Source of the DNA: Cognatundibacterium griseum
GTDB taxonomy: Bacteria > Pseudomonadota > Gammaproteobacteria > Burkholderiales > Burkholderiaceae_D
Assembly (NCBI RefSeq): GCF_014284195.1
Contig: NZ_JACOGC010000006.1
Span: forward strand, 1 to 64,000
Reading direction: 5' to 3'
Length of the DNA stretch: 64,000 nucleotides
Below, in pieces: positions 9,585-20,317 of this stretch. The notes below the pieces were generated by a model that had not been told where the DNA came from, searched no databases, and saw nothing but the letters and a program-made list of their open reading frames with translations. The translations under genes were made by a program, and so were the position numbers. Every line of letters begins with the position of its first letter. Position 1 is the stretch's first letter.

Positions 9585-10951
9585 ATGATACCCATTCATC
9601 CTGACAAAACGCCCAAGCTCAAAAGCATGGACGACTATCTGATCGAAGATAAAAAAACCGGTGATTACCGCCTGCATCGCAGCGCTTTTACCGATGAAGC
9701 ATTGTTTGAACTGGAAATGAAACACATTTTCGAAGGCAACTGGATTTACCTCGCGCATGAAAGCCAGATTCCGGAAAACAATGATTACTACGCGACGTAT
9801 ATCGGTCGCCAGCCGGTCTTCATCGCCCGCAACCGTCAGGGTGAGCTGAATGCGTTCATCAATGCCTGCAGCCATCGCGGTGCGATGCTGTGTCGTCATA
9901 AAAGCGGCAATAAGGCAACCTACACCTGCCCGTTCCACGGCTGGACTTTCAATAACAGCGGCAAACTGCTGAAGGTCAAGGATCCCGAGGATGCCGGCTA
10001 TCCGGACTGTTTTAACAAAGAAGGTTCACATGATCTGAAAAAGGTCGCCCGCTTTGAAAACTATAAAGGCTTTTTGTTCGGCAGCCTGAATGAAGATGTA
10101 TTGCCGCTCCCTGAATTTCTCGGTGAAGCAGGAAAAATCATCGACATGATTGTGAATCAGTCTGCCGACGGGCTCGAAGTGCTGCGCGGTTCGTCCACGT
10201 ATACCTTTGAAGGTAACTGGAAACTGCAGGCTGAAAATGGCGCTGACGGCTATCACGTTTCTGCCGTGCACTGGAATTATGCGGCCACCACCAATCATCG
10301 CAAAGAACAGGAAGCCCGGCGCGCCGACAATATCCGCGCCATGGATGCGGGTAAATGGGGTAAGCAAGGCGGCGGTTTTTACGCCTTTGAACATGGTCAC
10401 CTGATGCTGTGGACCAAATGGGCGAATCCGGAAGATCGTCCGAACTTCCCGCGCCATGCAGAATACACCAGTAAGTTCGGCAAACCGACTGCCGACTGGA
10501 TGATTGAGCGCTCACGGAATCTGTGCCTGTATCCGAATGTGTATCTGATGGATCAGTTCGGTTCGCAAATCCGTGTGCTGCGGCCATTGGCCGTTGATAA
10601 AACGGAAGTCACGATTTACTGCATAGCGCCCAAAGGGGAATCCGCGGAGGCGCGCTCACGCAGGATCCGCCAGTACGAGGATTTTTTTAATGTCAGCGGC
10701 ATGGCGACGCCGGATGATCTGGAAGAATTCCGCGCCTGCCAGCAAGGTTTTCAGGGCATCTCTCTGGCATGGAACGATATGTGCCGCGGCTCCGAGCACT
10801 GGATCGAAGGTGCCGATACCGCTGCGCAGGAAATCGGCCTGAAGCCGGTCATGAGCGGACTCAAGACAGAAGACGAAGGTTTGTACACCGTTCAACACCG
10901 TTACTGGCTGGACGTCATGACAAAAGCCTTGCAACAGGAAGGAGCATCTGC

Positions 10952-10955
<4 letters not shown>
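9585..10955 (+). CDS. benA: benzoate 1,2-dioxygenase, large (alpha) oxygenase subunit
   Basis: A 456-aa Rieske non-heme iron oxygenase alpha subunit that dihydroxylates benzoate to the cis-1,2-diol carboxylate. The Rieske [2Fe-2S] ligands are in CSHRGAMLC and CPFHGWTF (about residues 94-117). The catalytic domain carries the mononuclear-iron motif [14 protein letters not shown], whose two His pair with a later Asp. The start [10 protein letters not shown] at 9585 has a GAGAG box 5-9 bases upstream and fits the family length better than the ATG at 9540. Its stop overlaps the benB start in an ATGA, so the two subunits are translationally coupled. Confidence 0.95.
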
Positions 10956-12504
<1,549 letters not shown>

Positions 12505-12506
12505 TC

Positions 12507-13292
12507 ATGCGCACCTCTCAACGTTTTACGAATAAAGTCGTGCTGGTGACCGGGGCAGCCCAGGGAATTGGCCGTGGCGTGGCTGTGGCAATCGCCCAGG
12601 AAGGTGGTCAGCTGATACTGGCTGACCGTTCCCCGCTGGTGCACGAGGTGGCGACAGAAATTATCACCGCCGGCGGAAAAGCCATCGTGACGCAGGTTGA
12701 TCTGGAAACCTATCAGGGCGCTCAGTCCATGACAGAGACAGCGCTGGTGCAGTTTGGCAGGATTGATGTCCTGATCAACAATGTCGGCGGCACCATCTGG
12801 GCAAAACCGTATCAGGAATATGAAGAAGCGCAGATCGAAGCGGAAATCCGTCGTTCCCTGTTTCCGACCTTGTGGTCATGTCGTGCCGTCCTGCCAGCAA
12901 TGCTGGCGCATCGGTGCGGTGTCATCGTCAATATTTCATCGATTGCGACGCGCGGCATTTATCGCATTCCCTACTCGGCAGCCAAAGGCGGCATCAATGC
13001 GCTGACCGCCAGTCTGGCGTTAGAACACGCTGCTGATGGCATCCGGGTCAATGCAGTGGCGACCGGCGGCACAGAAGCGCCACCGCGCAAGGTACCCCGT
13101 AATACCCAGCCGCTCAGCGCACAGGAAGAAATCTGGTATCAGGGTATTGTCGATCAGACGATTGCCTCCAGCCTGATGCGCCGCTATGGCACGATCGATG
13201 AACAGGTCAACGCTATCTTGTTCCTGGCGTCCGACGAATCTTCATACATCACCGGCTCCGTGCTGCCGGTCGGTGGCGGCGATCAGGGATAA
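12507..13292 (+). CDS. benD: benzoate diol dehydrogenase (1,6-dihydroxycyclohexa-2,4-diene-1-carboxylate dehydrogenase)
   Basis: A 261-aa short-chain dehydrogenase that oxidises and decarboxylates the BenABC diol product to catechol with NAD. The Rossmann glycine motif GAAQGIGRG lies near residue 15, NNVGG near residue 90, and the catalytic Ser and Tyr-x3-Lys (YSAAKGG) near residues 145-165. The start MRTSQRF follows the benC stop by two bases. An in-frame extension into benC is rejected. Confidence 0.94.
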   Translation: MRTSQRFTNKVVLVTGAAQGIGRGVAVAIAQEGGQLILADRSPLVHEVATEIITAGGKAIVTQVDLETYQGAQSMTETALVQFGRIDVLINNVGGTIWAKPYQEYEEAQIEAEIRRSLFPTLWSCRAVLPAMLAHRCGVIVNISSIATRGIYRIPYSAAKGGINALTASLALEHAADGIRVNAVATGGTEAPPRKVPRNTQPLSAQEEIWYQGIVDQTIASSLMRRYGTIDEQVNAILFLASDESSYITGSVLPVGGGDQG

Positions 13293-13325
13293 TCTGCGGT
13301 ATCGGGACAACACAGGCAAGCCACC

Positions 13326-14513
13326 ATGACAAATTCACCGCACTCCCTGCTGAAAGACTGGTCATTCTCGGCCACGGTGGCCGGTTTTCTGGCCGTGCTG
13401 ATTTCTTATTCCGGGCCGCTGGTTATTTTTTTTCAGGCGGCACATTCGGCACACGCCACGCCGGAAATGACCGCTTCCTGGGTCTGGGCGATTTCGGCCG
13501 GTGCGGGCATTTCCGGCATCCTCCTCAGCTGGTATCTGAAAACGCCGGTCATCACAGCCTGGTCAGCACCGGGTACGGCACTGCTGGTCAGCCTGTTTCC
13601 GGCGATGCCGCTGAGCCAGGCTGTCGCAGCCTATATCACATCCGCTATTGTGATTCTGCTCATCGGCCTGTCCGGCTATTTCGATAAACTGATCCGGCAG
13701 ATTCCCAAAGGAATTGCGGCTGGCATGATGGCAGGTATTCTGTTTCAGTTCGGCGTCAACAGCTTCAAATCGGTCACAGCCACCCCCGTACTGGCAATCG
13801 GCATGATTCTTACCTATCTGGCCGGTAAAAAACTGCTGCCACGCTATGCGATTGTTCTTGTCCTGCTGGCTGGCGCATTGCTGGCATGGATAACGCATCT
13901 CGCTGATCTCAGTACGGTGCACGTCACGCTGTCGGCGCCGGTCTGGATCACGCCGGAATGGACCTGGCAGTCCACGCTGAGTTTTGCATTGCCGCTGATT
14001 CTGGTCAGCCTGAGCGGACAATTTCTGCCTGGTATGGCGATTCTGCGCCTGTCGGGTTATCAGACTCCGGCCAGACCGATCCTCATCATCACGAGTCTGC
14101 TGTCTGTTATTGTGGCTTTTTTCGGTGGCATCACGATCGTCATTGCTGCCATCACGGCAGCGCTATGTACCGGCAAGGATGCCCATGAGCATGCCGGCAA
14201 ACGTTATATCGCCGGAATTGCCAACGGTGTCTTTTACCTGATCGGCGGTGCGCTGGCGGCAACAATTGTGGCTTTATTCACCAGCCTGCCAAAAGAGTTT
14301 GTGGCCGTGCTTGCCGGACTGGCCCTGCTGGGTGCGATCAGCACCAATATCATGGGTGTGATTCAGGATGAAGAGCATCGTGAAGCCTCAATGATTACCT
14401 TTCTGGCGACAGCATCCGGCATGACGCTATTTGGCCTTGGCTCGGCATTCTGGGGGATCGTGATCGGCATTGTCGCTTATCTGATCCTGCACCACAAACC
14501 GGCGGCAGAGTAA
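13326..14513 (+). CDS. benE: benzoate/H+ symporter, BenE family
   Basis: A 395-aa polytopic inner-membrane protein, about 12 hydrophobic segments by eye, of the BenE family. Family-like stretches are SYSGPLVIFFQAAHSAH near the N-terminus and IPKGIAAGMMAGILFQFG in the middle. It probably imports benzoate, or related aromatic acids, with protons. It follows benD by 33 bp in the same unit. The locus holds a second carrier of a different family (MFS, 18124-19437), so uptake may be redundant. Confidence 0.9.
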   Translation: MTNSPHSLLKDWSFSATVAGFLAVLISYSGPLVIFFQAAHSAHATPEMTASWVWAISAGAGISGILLSWYLKTPVITAWSAPGTALLVSLFPAMPLSQAVAAYITSAIVILLIGLSGYFDKLIRQIPKGIAAGMMAGILFQFGVNSFKSVTATPVLAIGMILTYLAGKKLLPRYAIVLVLLAGALLAWITHLADLSTVHVTLSAPVWITPEWTWQSTLSFALPLILVSLSGQFLPGMAILRLSGYQTPARPILIITSLLSVIVAFFGGITIVIAAITAALCTGKDAHEHAGKRYIAGIANGVFYLIGGALAATIVALFTSLPKEFVAVLAGLALLGAISTNIMGVIQDEEHREASMITFLATASGMTLFGLGSAFWGIVIGIVAYLILHHKPAAE

Positions 14514-14585
14514 GGTGGCGCGTATTTCGCGATAAGGGATGCTTCGTATTTTTTGAATGAATGAGTAACAAACACAGGTAAAGCT

Positions 14586-15245
14586 ATGATTGATAAAACC
14601 AGCATCCCGATGCAGGAAGTGATCGGAAAAATTCAGGACGGTGCAACGGTCATGATCGGTGGTTTCGGCACCGCCGGACAACCGGCAGAATTAATTGATG
14701 CACTGATTGCGCACGGCGCCGGTGACCTGACGATCGTCAACAATAACGCAGGCAATGGTGATCTCGGTCTGGCGGCATTGCTGAAAGCTGGCCGCGTGAG
14801 AAAAATTATCTGTTCATTTCCCCGCCAGTCGGATTCCTACGAATTTGACAAACTCTATCATGCAAAAAAAATCGAGCTCGAACTGGTACCGCAAGGTAAT
14901 CTGGCCGCCCGGATTCAGGCTGCCGGCGCTGGTCTTGGCGCGATTTTCACACCCACTGGCTACGGCACACTGCTGGCAGAAGGCAAGGAAACCCGCAACA
15001 TCAACGGCAAAAATTATGTGCTCGAATATCCGATTCATGCAGACTTTGCACTGATTAAGGCACAACAAGGCGACCGCTGGGGCAATCTGATTTATCGCAA
15101 GAGTGCCCGCAACTTCGGCCCCATCATGGCGACCGCCGCTGCCTGCACCATTGCGCAGGTCAGGAACATTGTGCCGCTGGGCGCGCTGGACCCGGAAAAC
15201 ATCATCACGCCGGGTATTTTCGTCCAACATGTTATCGCCGTCTGA
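14586..15245 (+). CDS. pcaI: 3-oxoadipate CoA-transferase, subunit A
   Basis: A 219-aa family I CoA-transferase alpha subunit (also named CatI). With PcaJ it transfers CoA from succinyl-CoA to 3-oxoadipate. Visible are the CoA-binding stretch MIGGFGTAGQPAELIDALI near residues 20-40, NNNAGNGDLGLAALL, and FTPTGYGTLLAEGKE. The length is normal for the split two-subunit form. It lies 72 bp after benE and is directly followed by pcaJ. Confidence 0.93.
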   Translation: MIDKTSIPMQEVIGKIQDGATVMIGGFGTAGQPAELIDALIAHGAGDLTIVNNNAGNGDLGLAALLKAGRVRKIICSFPRQSDSYEFDKLYHAKKIELELVPQGNLAARIQAAGAGLGAIFTPTGYGTLLAEGKETRNINGKNYVLEYPIHADFALIKAQQGDRWGNLIYRKSARNFGPIMATAAACTIAQVRNIVPLGALDPENIITPGIFVQHVIAV

Positions 15246-15259
15246 GCAAGGAGAACCGC

Positions 15260-15913
15260 ATGAGCTACCAACGTTATACCCGCGATCAGATTGCACAGCG
15301 CGTTGCCAGTGACATTCCCGAAGGTTCTTATGTCAATCTGGGAATCGGTTTGCCGACCCGGATTGCCAATTATCTTGACCCCGACAAAGATATTTTCCTG
15401 CACAGCGAGAACGGCGTTCTGGGCATGGGCCCGGCCCCGGCTCCGCAAGACCGTGATCCGGAACTGATCAATGCCGGAAAAGAATTTGTCACGCTGCTGA
15501 CCGGAGGTTGTTTCTTCCATCACGGCGATTCATTCACGATGATGCGTGGCGGACATATTGACATCTGCGTGCTGGGCGCATTTCAGGTTGCCGCTAACGG
15601 CGATCTGGCAAACTGGCATACCGGTGAGGCCGATGCCATTCCGGCAGTCGGCGGCGCGATGGATCTGGCAATTGGTGCGAAAAAGGTGTTCGTCACGATG
15701 GAACATCTGACAAAATCCGGAGAATCAAAAATTGTCGAGCGCTGCAGTTATCCGCTGACAGGTATCGCTTGCGTCGATCGCATCTACACCGATCTGGCCG
15801 TCATTGATGTCACACCGCAAGGGCTGGTCGTACGTGAAATCGTGCCCGGACTGAATTTTGAAGAACTGCAAACCCTGACTGCCGCCCCCCTGCTGCAGAA
15901 TCAGGCACAATAA
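15260..15913 (+). CDS. pcaJ: 3-oxoadipate CoA-transferase, subunit B
   Basis: A 217-aa beta subunit of the succinyl-CoA:3-oxoadipate CoA-transferase. The catalytic Glu is in FLHSENGVLGMGPAP at about residues 50-65, and YVNLGIGLPTRIANYL is the usual N-terminal motif. The sequence GGAMDLAIGAKKVFVTMEH is also family-typical. A clear AAGGAG precedes the ATG, 14 bp after the pcaI stop, so the two subunits are made together. Confidence 0.94.
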   Translation: MSYQRYTRDQIAQRVASDIPEGSYVNLGIGLPTRIANYLDPDKDIFLHSENGVLGMGPAPAPQDRDPELINAGKEFVTLLTGGCFFHHGDSFTMMRGGHIDICVLGAFQVAANGDLANWHTGEADAIPAVGGAMDLAIGAKKVFVTMEHLTKSGESKIVERCSYPLTGIACVDRIYTDLAVIDVTPQGLVVREIVPGLNFEELQTLTAAPLLQNQAQ

Positions 15914-16011
15914 AGCGCCATGCGGCCGGTATCCATCAGGTAATGCAGGGATATCCGCGCACGAATGCCAAATGGCACCCGGCATACGACATGAATAATG
16001 GAGGAGACACA

Positions 16012-17214
16012 ATGAATCAGGCGTTTATCTGCGATGCAATCCGAACCCCTTTTGGCCGCTATGGCGGTACGCTGTCGGGCGTCAGGACCGATGATCTGGC
16101 CGCCTTGCCGATCAAGGCGCTGATGACGCGCCATCCATCTCTGGACTGGTCGAAAATCGATGACGTGATCTACGGCTGCGCCAATCAGGCAGGTGAAGAC
16201 AACCGCAATGTGGCCCGCATGGCGAGCCTGCTGGCAGGTCTGCCGGCAGCTGTTCCGGGCAGCACGGTTAACCGGCTCTGTGGTTCGAGCCTGGACGCGA
16301 TCGGCATCGCGGCCAATGCCTTGAAAAGCGGCTCCTGCGATCTGATGATTGCCGGCGGCGTCGAAAGCATGTCACGCGCACCGTTTGTGATGGGAAAAGC
16401 AGACAGTGCCTTTTCGCGCAATGCCAGAATTGAAGATACGACGATAGGCTGGCGTTTCATCAATCCGCTCATGAAAGCGCAATATGGTGTCGATTCGATG
16501 CCGGAAACCGCAGAAAATGTTGCTGCCGATTTTTCCGTCTCACGCGAAGACCAGGACCGCTTTGCACTGCACAGCCAGATCCGCACAGCGCTGGCGCAAC
16601 AGAACGGCATTTTTAATGATGAAATCGTTCCGGTCACACTGCCGCAGCGCAAAGGGGATCCGCTGATTTTGAGTCAGGATGAACATCCGCGTGCCACAAC
16701 ACTGGAAGCACTGGCCAAACTCAAGGGCGTCGTCCGTCCAGACGGCACCGTGACGGCGGGCAATGCATCGGGAGTGAATGACGGCGCCTGCGCTTTGCTG
16801 CTGGCATCCGGGCAGGCGCTGACAGAACACGGTCTCACTCCGAGAGCAAGAATTATTGCCGTTGCTGCAGCCGGGGTTGCTCCCCGCATCATGGGATTTG
16901 GACCCGCACCGGCAATCCGCAAAGTACTGGCCAAAGCCAATCTGTCACTGAGCCAGATGGATGTCATCGAACTCAACGAAGCCTTTGCCGCACAGGCACT
17001 CGCCGTCACCCGCGATCTGGGTTTGCCGGACGATGCGGCGCACGTGAATCCGAATGGCGGCGCGATCGCTTTAGGGCATCCGCTCGGCGCGTCGGGAGCA
17101 CGGCTGGTGACCACCGCCATGTATCAGCTGCAACGCACCCAGGGACGTTATGCCCTGTGCAGCATGTGCATTGGCGTCGGCCAGGGAATCGCCATGATCA
17201 TCGAACGCGTCTGA
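16012..17214 (+). CDS. pcaF: 3-oxoadipyl-CoA thiolase
   Basis: A 400-aa thiolase that cleaves 3-oxoadipyl-CoA to succinyl-CoA and acetyl-CoA, the last step of the pathway. The nucleophilic Cys is in NRLCGSSLDAI (about residue 90), the general-base His in GGAIALGHPLGASGAR, and the second Cys in CSMCIGVGQG near the end. The start MNQAFICDAIRTPFGRYGG at 16012 follows a strong GAGGAG (16001-16006). The ATG at 15943 in the same frame is not family-like. The PcaF label over general AcaT rests on the gene context. Confidence 0.93.
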   Translation: MNQAFICDAIRTPFGRYGGTLSGVRTDDLAALPIKALMTRHPSLDWSKIDDVIYGCANQAGEDNRNVARMASLLAGLPAAVPGSTVNRLCGSSLDAIGIAANALKSGSCDLMIAGGVESMSRAPFVMGKADSAFSRNARIEDTTIGWRFINPLMKAQYGVDSMPETAENVAADFSVSREDQDRFALHSQIRTALAQQNGIFNDEIVPVTLPQRKGDPLILSQDEHPRATTLEALAKLKGVVRPDGTVTAGNASGVNDGACALLLASGQALTEHGLTPRARIIAVAAAGVAPRIMGFGPAPAIRKVLAKANLSLSQMDVIELNEAFAAQALAVTRDLGLPDDAAHVNPNGGAIALGHPLGASGARLVTTAMYQLQRTQGRYALCSMCIGVGQGIAMIIERV

Positions 17215-17234
17215 ATTCATTGATTGGAAAAGCC

Positions 17235-18014
17235 ATGTCCGTCGCCCATATCCGTCACACCAATATCTTCTACCTCACCGAGGGAAATCCTGCTCACCCT
17301 GCGATCCTTTTTTCCAACTCGCTCGGCACTGACCATCGTATGTGGCAGGCGCAGGCTGAACACTTGCGCGAACGGTTTTACGTGATCCGTTACGATACGC
17401 GCGGTCACGGCGGCTCTGCGTCCCCAGCGGGTCCTTATTCGTTGCAGCAACTGGCTGAAGACGCGTTAGGGTTGCTTGATTTTCTCGGTATAGCAACAGC
17501 GCATTTCTGCGGATTATCTATGGGCGGCGTGACTGGGCAATGGCTGGGAATACATGCAGCCGGACGCATCAGCAAACTGATTCTCGCCAACACCGCAGCC
17601 AAAGTCGGGGACAGCACTGCCTGGCAACAGCGGGCTGATATGGTGCGCACCAACGGGCTTGGCAGCATTGCTGACTCTGCCGCCAGCCGCTGGTTCACGC
17701 CAGACTTCGTCAGCAGAATGCCGGATCAGGTTTCTGCCCTGACAGAACATTTGCGGCAAGAAAATCCATCCGGTTATGCCGCCTGCTGCGAAGCGCTTGC
17801 CAGCGCAGACCTGCGCCAGCAGATTCACGCGATTACCCCGCAAACATTGATCATCGCCGGCAACGCAGATCCGGTCACGACCGTGGCAGATGCCGTTTTT
17901 ATGCAGCAGCAGATTCCTGATGCCCGGATTGCCGTGCTGGAAGCATCACATATCTCCAACATCGAAGCAGAAAGCGCATTCAACCAGGCTTTACTGGCTT
18001 TTCTGAGCGACTGA
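17235..18014 (+). CDS. pcaD: 3-oxoadipate enol-lactonase
   Basis: A 259-aa alpha/beta hydrolase that opens 3-oxoadipate enol-lactone to 3-oxoadipate. The nucleophile elbow is GLSMGG at about residues 95-100, the oxyanion region NSLGTDHRMW lies near the N-terminus, and the late catalytic His is in EASHISNIE. RYDTRGHGGS is a family signature. The start at 17235 has GGAAAA upstream and begins 20 bp after the pcaF stop. This step normally follows CatC, so the gene completes the route although it sits near the end of the cluster. Confidence 0.93.
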   Translation: MSVAHIRHTNIFYLTEGNPAHPAILFSNSLGTDHRMWQAQAEHLRERFYVIRYDTRGHGGSASPAGPYSLQQLAEDALGLLDFLGIATAHFCGLSMGGVTGQWLGIHAAGRISKLILANTAAKVGDSTAWQQRADMVRTNGLGSIADSAASRWFTPDFVSRMPDQVSALTEHLRQENPSGYAACCEALASADLRQQIHAITPQTLIIAGNADPVTTVADAVFMQQQIPDARIAVLEASHISNIEAESAFNQALLAFLSD

Positions 18015-18123
18015 GTACGCCCACAACCGATTGATTCCCCCGTTTTACCCAACCCGCTGTCGCCACAGCGGTTGGTCTGCTGCACCTTTTTTTATAAAAA
18101 TAACCCCTGAGGAGACTTGATTC

Positions 18124-19437
18124 ATGAAACAGATTGACGTTCACCAGCTAATTGACGAGGCACGTTTTAATCGCTTCCACTGGATGCTGCTGTTCTGGTG
18201 CGCACTGGTGATTATTTTTGATGGTTATGACCTCGTGATTTATGGCGTGGTACTGCCGAAACTGATGACAGAATGGGCGCTGACACCGTTACAGGCAGGT
18301 GCCCTGGGCAGCTATGCCTTATTCGGTATGATGTTTGGAGCCATGTTTTTCGGCCCTTTATCCGACAAGATCGGGCGCAAAAAAGTGATTGCGGCCTGCG
18401 TGACCTTATTCAGCGCCTTTACTTTTCTTAACGGCTTCGTCACTGACATGACTGAATTCGGTATCTGCCGTTTTATGGCGGGACTGGGTATCGGCGGTGT
18501 GATGCCGAACGTGGTGGCCCTGATGACGGAATACTCTCCTAAAAAAATCCGCAGCCTGCTGGTCACGATCATGTTCAGTGGCTATTCCGTCGGCGGCATG
18601 TTATCCGCCGGGCTGGGTATCTGGCTGATCCCGGCTTACGGCTGGTCTGCGGTATTTTTTGTCGCCATCATTCCCTTGTTGCTGTTGCCGCTGATTCTGT
18701 ATTTTCTACCAGAATCTCCTGCTTTTTTACTGCACTCAAAAAATTACGTGCAAATGGAAAAGGTATTGCATCAGCTGAAGCCCGGTTTTCATCCGGCACA
18801 AGATGCCGAGTACCACTATGCGACCGGGAAAACAGCCGATCAGGCGCCACTGATTGCACTGTTCAGAAATAATCGTCTGCTGACCACACTGATGTTCTGG
18901 ATTGCATTTTTCATGTGCCTGCTGATGGTCTACGCATTGGGCTCATGGTTGCCCAAACTGATGAATAAAGCCGGTTATCCACTGGGTTCCAGCCTGATGT
19001 TCCTGATGGTGTTAAATATCGGCGCAATTTTCGGTGCAATCGGCGGCGGATGGCTGGCAGACCAGTTTCATCCACGCCGCATCCTGACGATTTTCTTCAT
19101 TATTGCCGCCGGTTCGATCAGTCTGCTGGGTATTAAGAGCAATACGCTGATGCTCAATATGCTGGTAGCCCTGGCCGGTGCGACAACAATCGGTACACAG
19201 ATTCTGCTGTATGCCTATGTCGCACAGTATTATCCGCTGAGCATACGTTCCACCGGCATCGGCTGGGCTTCCGGTATCGGGCGCAGCGGCGCAATTCTCG
19301 GGCCAATTCTGGGAGGCACTTTGCTGAGTATGAATCTGCCCCTGGAGTTTAATTTTTATGCCTTTGCCATTCCTGGTGCGATTGCCTGTATCGCCATTTC
19401 CCTCGCCGGCAGACAAACGCAGACGCTGAGCAGCTAA
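18124..19437 (+). CDS. benK: MFS aromatic acid/H+ symporter (BenK/PcaK type)
   Basis: A 437-aa major facilitator with about 12 transmembrane segments and the AAHS-family marks: FDGYDLVIYGVVLP in TM1, GPLSDKIGRKKV in the first loop, and YSPKKIRS after the sugar-porter-like TM4. It most likely takes up benzoate or a related aromatic acid; the exact substrate is inferred from context. The gap of 109 bp after pcaD is the longest in this part and could hold its own promoter. GAGGAG precedes the start. A terminator follows. Confidence 0.85.
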   Translation: MKQIDVHQLIDEARFNRFHWMLLFWCALVIIFDGYDLVIYGVVLPKLMTEWALTPLQAGALGSYALFGMMFGAMFFGPLSDKIGRKKVIAACVTLFSAFTFLNGFVTDMTEFGICRFMAGLGIGGVMPNVVALMTEYSPKKIRSLLVTIMFSGYSVGGMLSAGLGIWLIPAYGWSAVFFVAIIPLLLLPLILYFLPESPAFLLHSKNYVQMEKVLHQLKPGFHPAQDAEYHYATGKTADQAPLIALFRNNRLLTTLMFWIAFFMCLLMVYALGSWLPKLMNKAGYPLGSSLMFLMVLNIGAIFGAIGGGWLADQFHPRRILTIFFIIAAGSISLLGIKSNTLMLNMLVALAGATTIGTQILLYAYVAQYYPLSIRSTGIGWASGIGRSGAILGPILGGTLLSMNLPLEFNFYAFAIPGAIACIAISLAGRQTQTLSS

Positions 19438-19453
19438 ACAACTTTCGTTTATC

Positions 19454-19485
19454 AAAAATGCCGGTTCTCAAAACCGGCATTTTTT
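19454..19485 (+). terminator. intrinsic terminator after benK
   Basis: Perfect stem AAAAATGCCGGTT / AACCGGCATTTTT with a 5-base loop and a T-run. It closes the benzoate unit and, being symmetric, may also serve the convergent thioesterase gene. Confidence 0.85.
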
Positions 19486-19509
19486 CTTTGACAGATGATC
19501 GCTGGTCAG

Positions 19510-19965
19510 TCAGGCAGTCGCAGGCTGACTCACAGGCCCACTAAGTGCAGGGAGGTAGGCATCACAAAATTCCTGCGGCATACGCCGTACTTTTCCGGTG
19601 CTGATTTCAATGCAGACCAGCTGCCAGCATCCACGCAGTATCGTCACCTGATCCCGGTCGCGGATCAGCTGAAAACGCCGCTCCATCGTCAGCTTGCCAT
19701 CGGTTGCCACCAGCCAGGTTGCCAGCGTCAGCTGTTCACCGAGCAGAGATGGCAGAATGTAATCATATTCCCCGTGCCGGATCGCCATTGCGCGGTTTAG
19801 CCGGTGATAATCTGCCAGCTTCATCCCCAGTTTTTCTGAATGCGCCCATGCCACCTCTTCGCACCAGCGGACATAGACGGCATTATTGGTGTGATGCAGC
19901 CCATCAATGTCATCCGCCTGCGGTGATACGGATAAGGTAAAAGCTTGTAAATAATCCCAAACCAT
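19510..19965 (-). CDS. acyl-CoA thioesterase, 4HBT hotdog fold (YbgC/FadM-like)
   Basis: A 151-aa single hotdog-fold protein. The active-site motif DIDGLHHTNNAVYVRWCEE near residues 16-34 has the Asp, His and Asn typical of 4-hydroxybenzoyl-CoA thioesterase relatives. It should hydrolyse acyl- or aryl-CoA esters, substrate unknown. The start MVWDYLQAF (19965) fits the family; the longer frame to 20007 adds 14 residues with no family likeness. It is convergent with the benzoate unit and not part of it, although a role in relieving aromatic-CoA build-up cannot be excluded. Confidence 0.82.
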   Translation of the reverse strand: MVWDYLQAFTLSVSPQADDIDGLHHTNNAVYVRWCEEVAWAHSEKLGMKLADYHRLNRAMAIRHGEYDYILPSLLGEQLTLATWLVATDGKLTMERRFQLIRDRDQVTILRGCWQLVCIEISTGKVRRMPQEFCDAYLPALSGPVSQPATA

Positions 19966-20088
19966 AACGCGAATTTTTCCTATACTGTCCGACGAGGCGG
20001 CATGCATTGTGAAGCTGGCACATTATTCCATAGATTCACGATACCGCCCTCCCTACTGCACAGCATGGCATTACACACAGGAGTCACC

Positions 20089-20310
20089 ATGAATATCAGC
20101 TCAGTATCCGGCGTATCAGGAAATATTTCTATTCCGGCAACGCAAAACACCCAGGAAACGGAAGAAGTGAAAAAAGCTGTTCCCGATAAGAGCAACAATC
20201 AGGATGACTCCGGTCTCAGCGCGGCAAAAACTGTTCAGCAAACGCAGAGTACGGCCGGATTAAATACCAGTGGTCAGCTTGTCGGCCAGCTCATTAATAC
20301 CCAGGCCTGA
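20089..20310 (+). CDS. small hypothetical protein (possible motility-associated small protein)
   Basis: A 73-aa hydrophilic protein with no membrane segment, starting MNISSVSGVSGNIS and ending in SGQLVGQLINTQA. An ACAGGAG box lies six bases before the ATG, which supports this start over the in-frame one at 20002. The N-terminal small-residue stretch and the G-x2-IN-x-A tail recall small putative motility proteins of the YjfB type; I am not sure. The middle is Gln/Thr/Lys-rich and probably disordered. It stands alone on the plus strand and is convergent with modE, seven bases apart. Confidence 0.6.
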   Translation: MNISSVSGVSGNISIPATQNTQETEEVKKAVPDKSNNQDDSGLSAAKTVQQTQSTAGLNTSGQLVGQLINTQA

Positions 20311-20317
20311 TGCGGTC

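Noticed and set aside
18054-18093. Terminator between pcaD and benK
   Set aside because: There is a 7-bp stem CCGCTGT / ACAGCGG, but the T-run starts about 15 bases after the stem, so it is not a normal intrinsic terminator.
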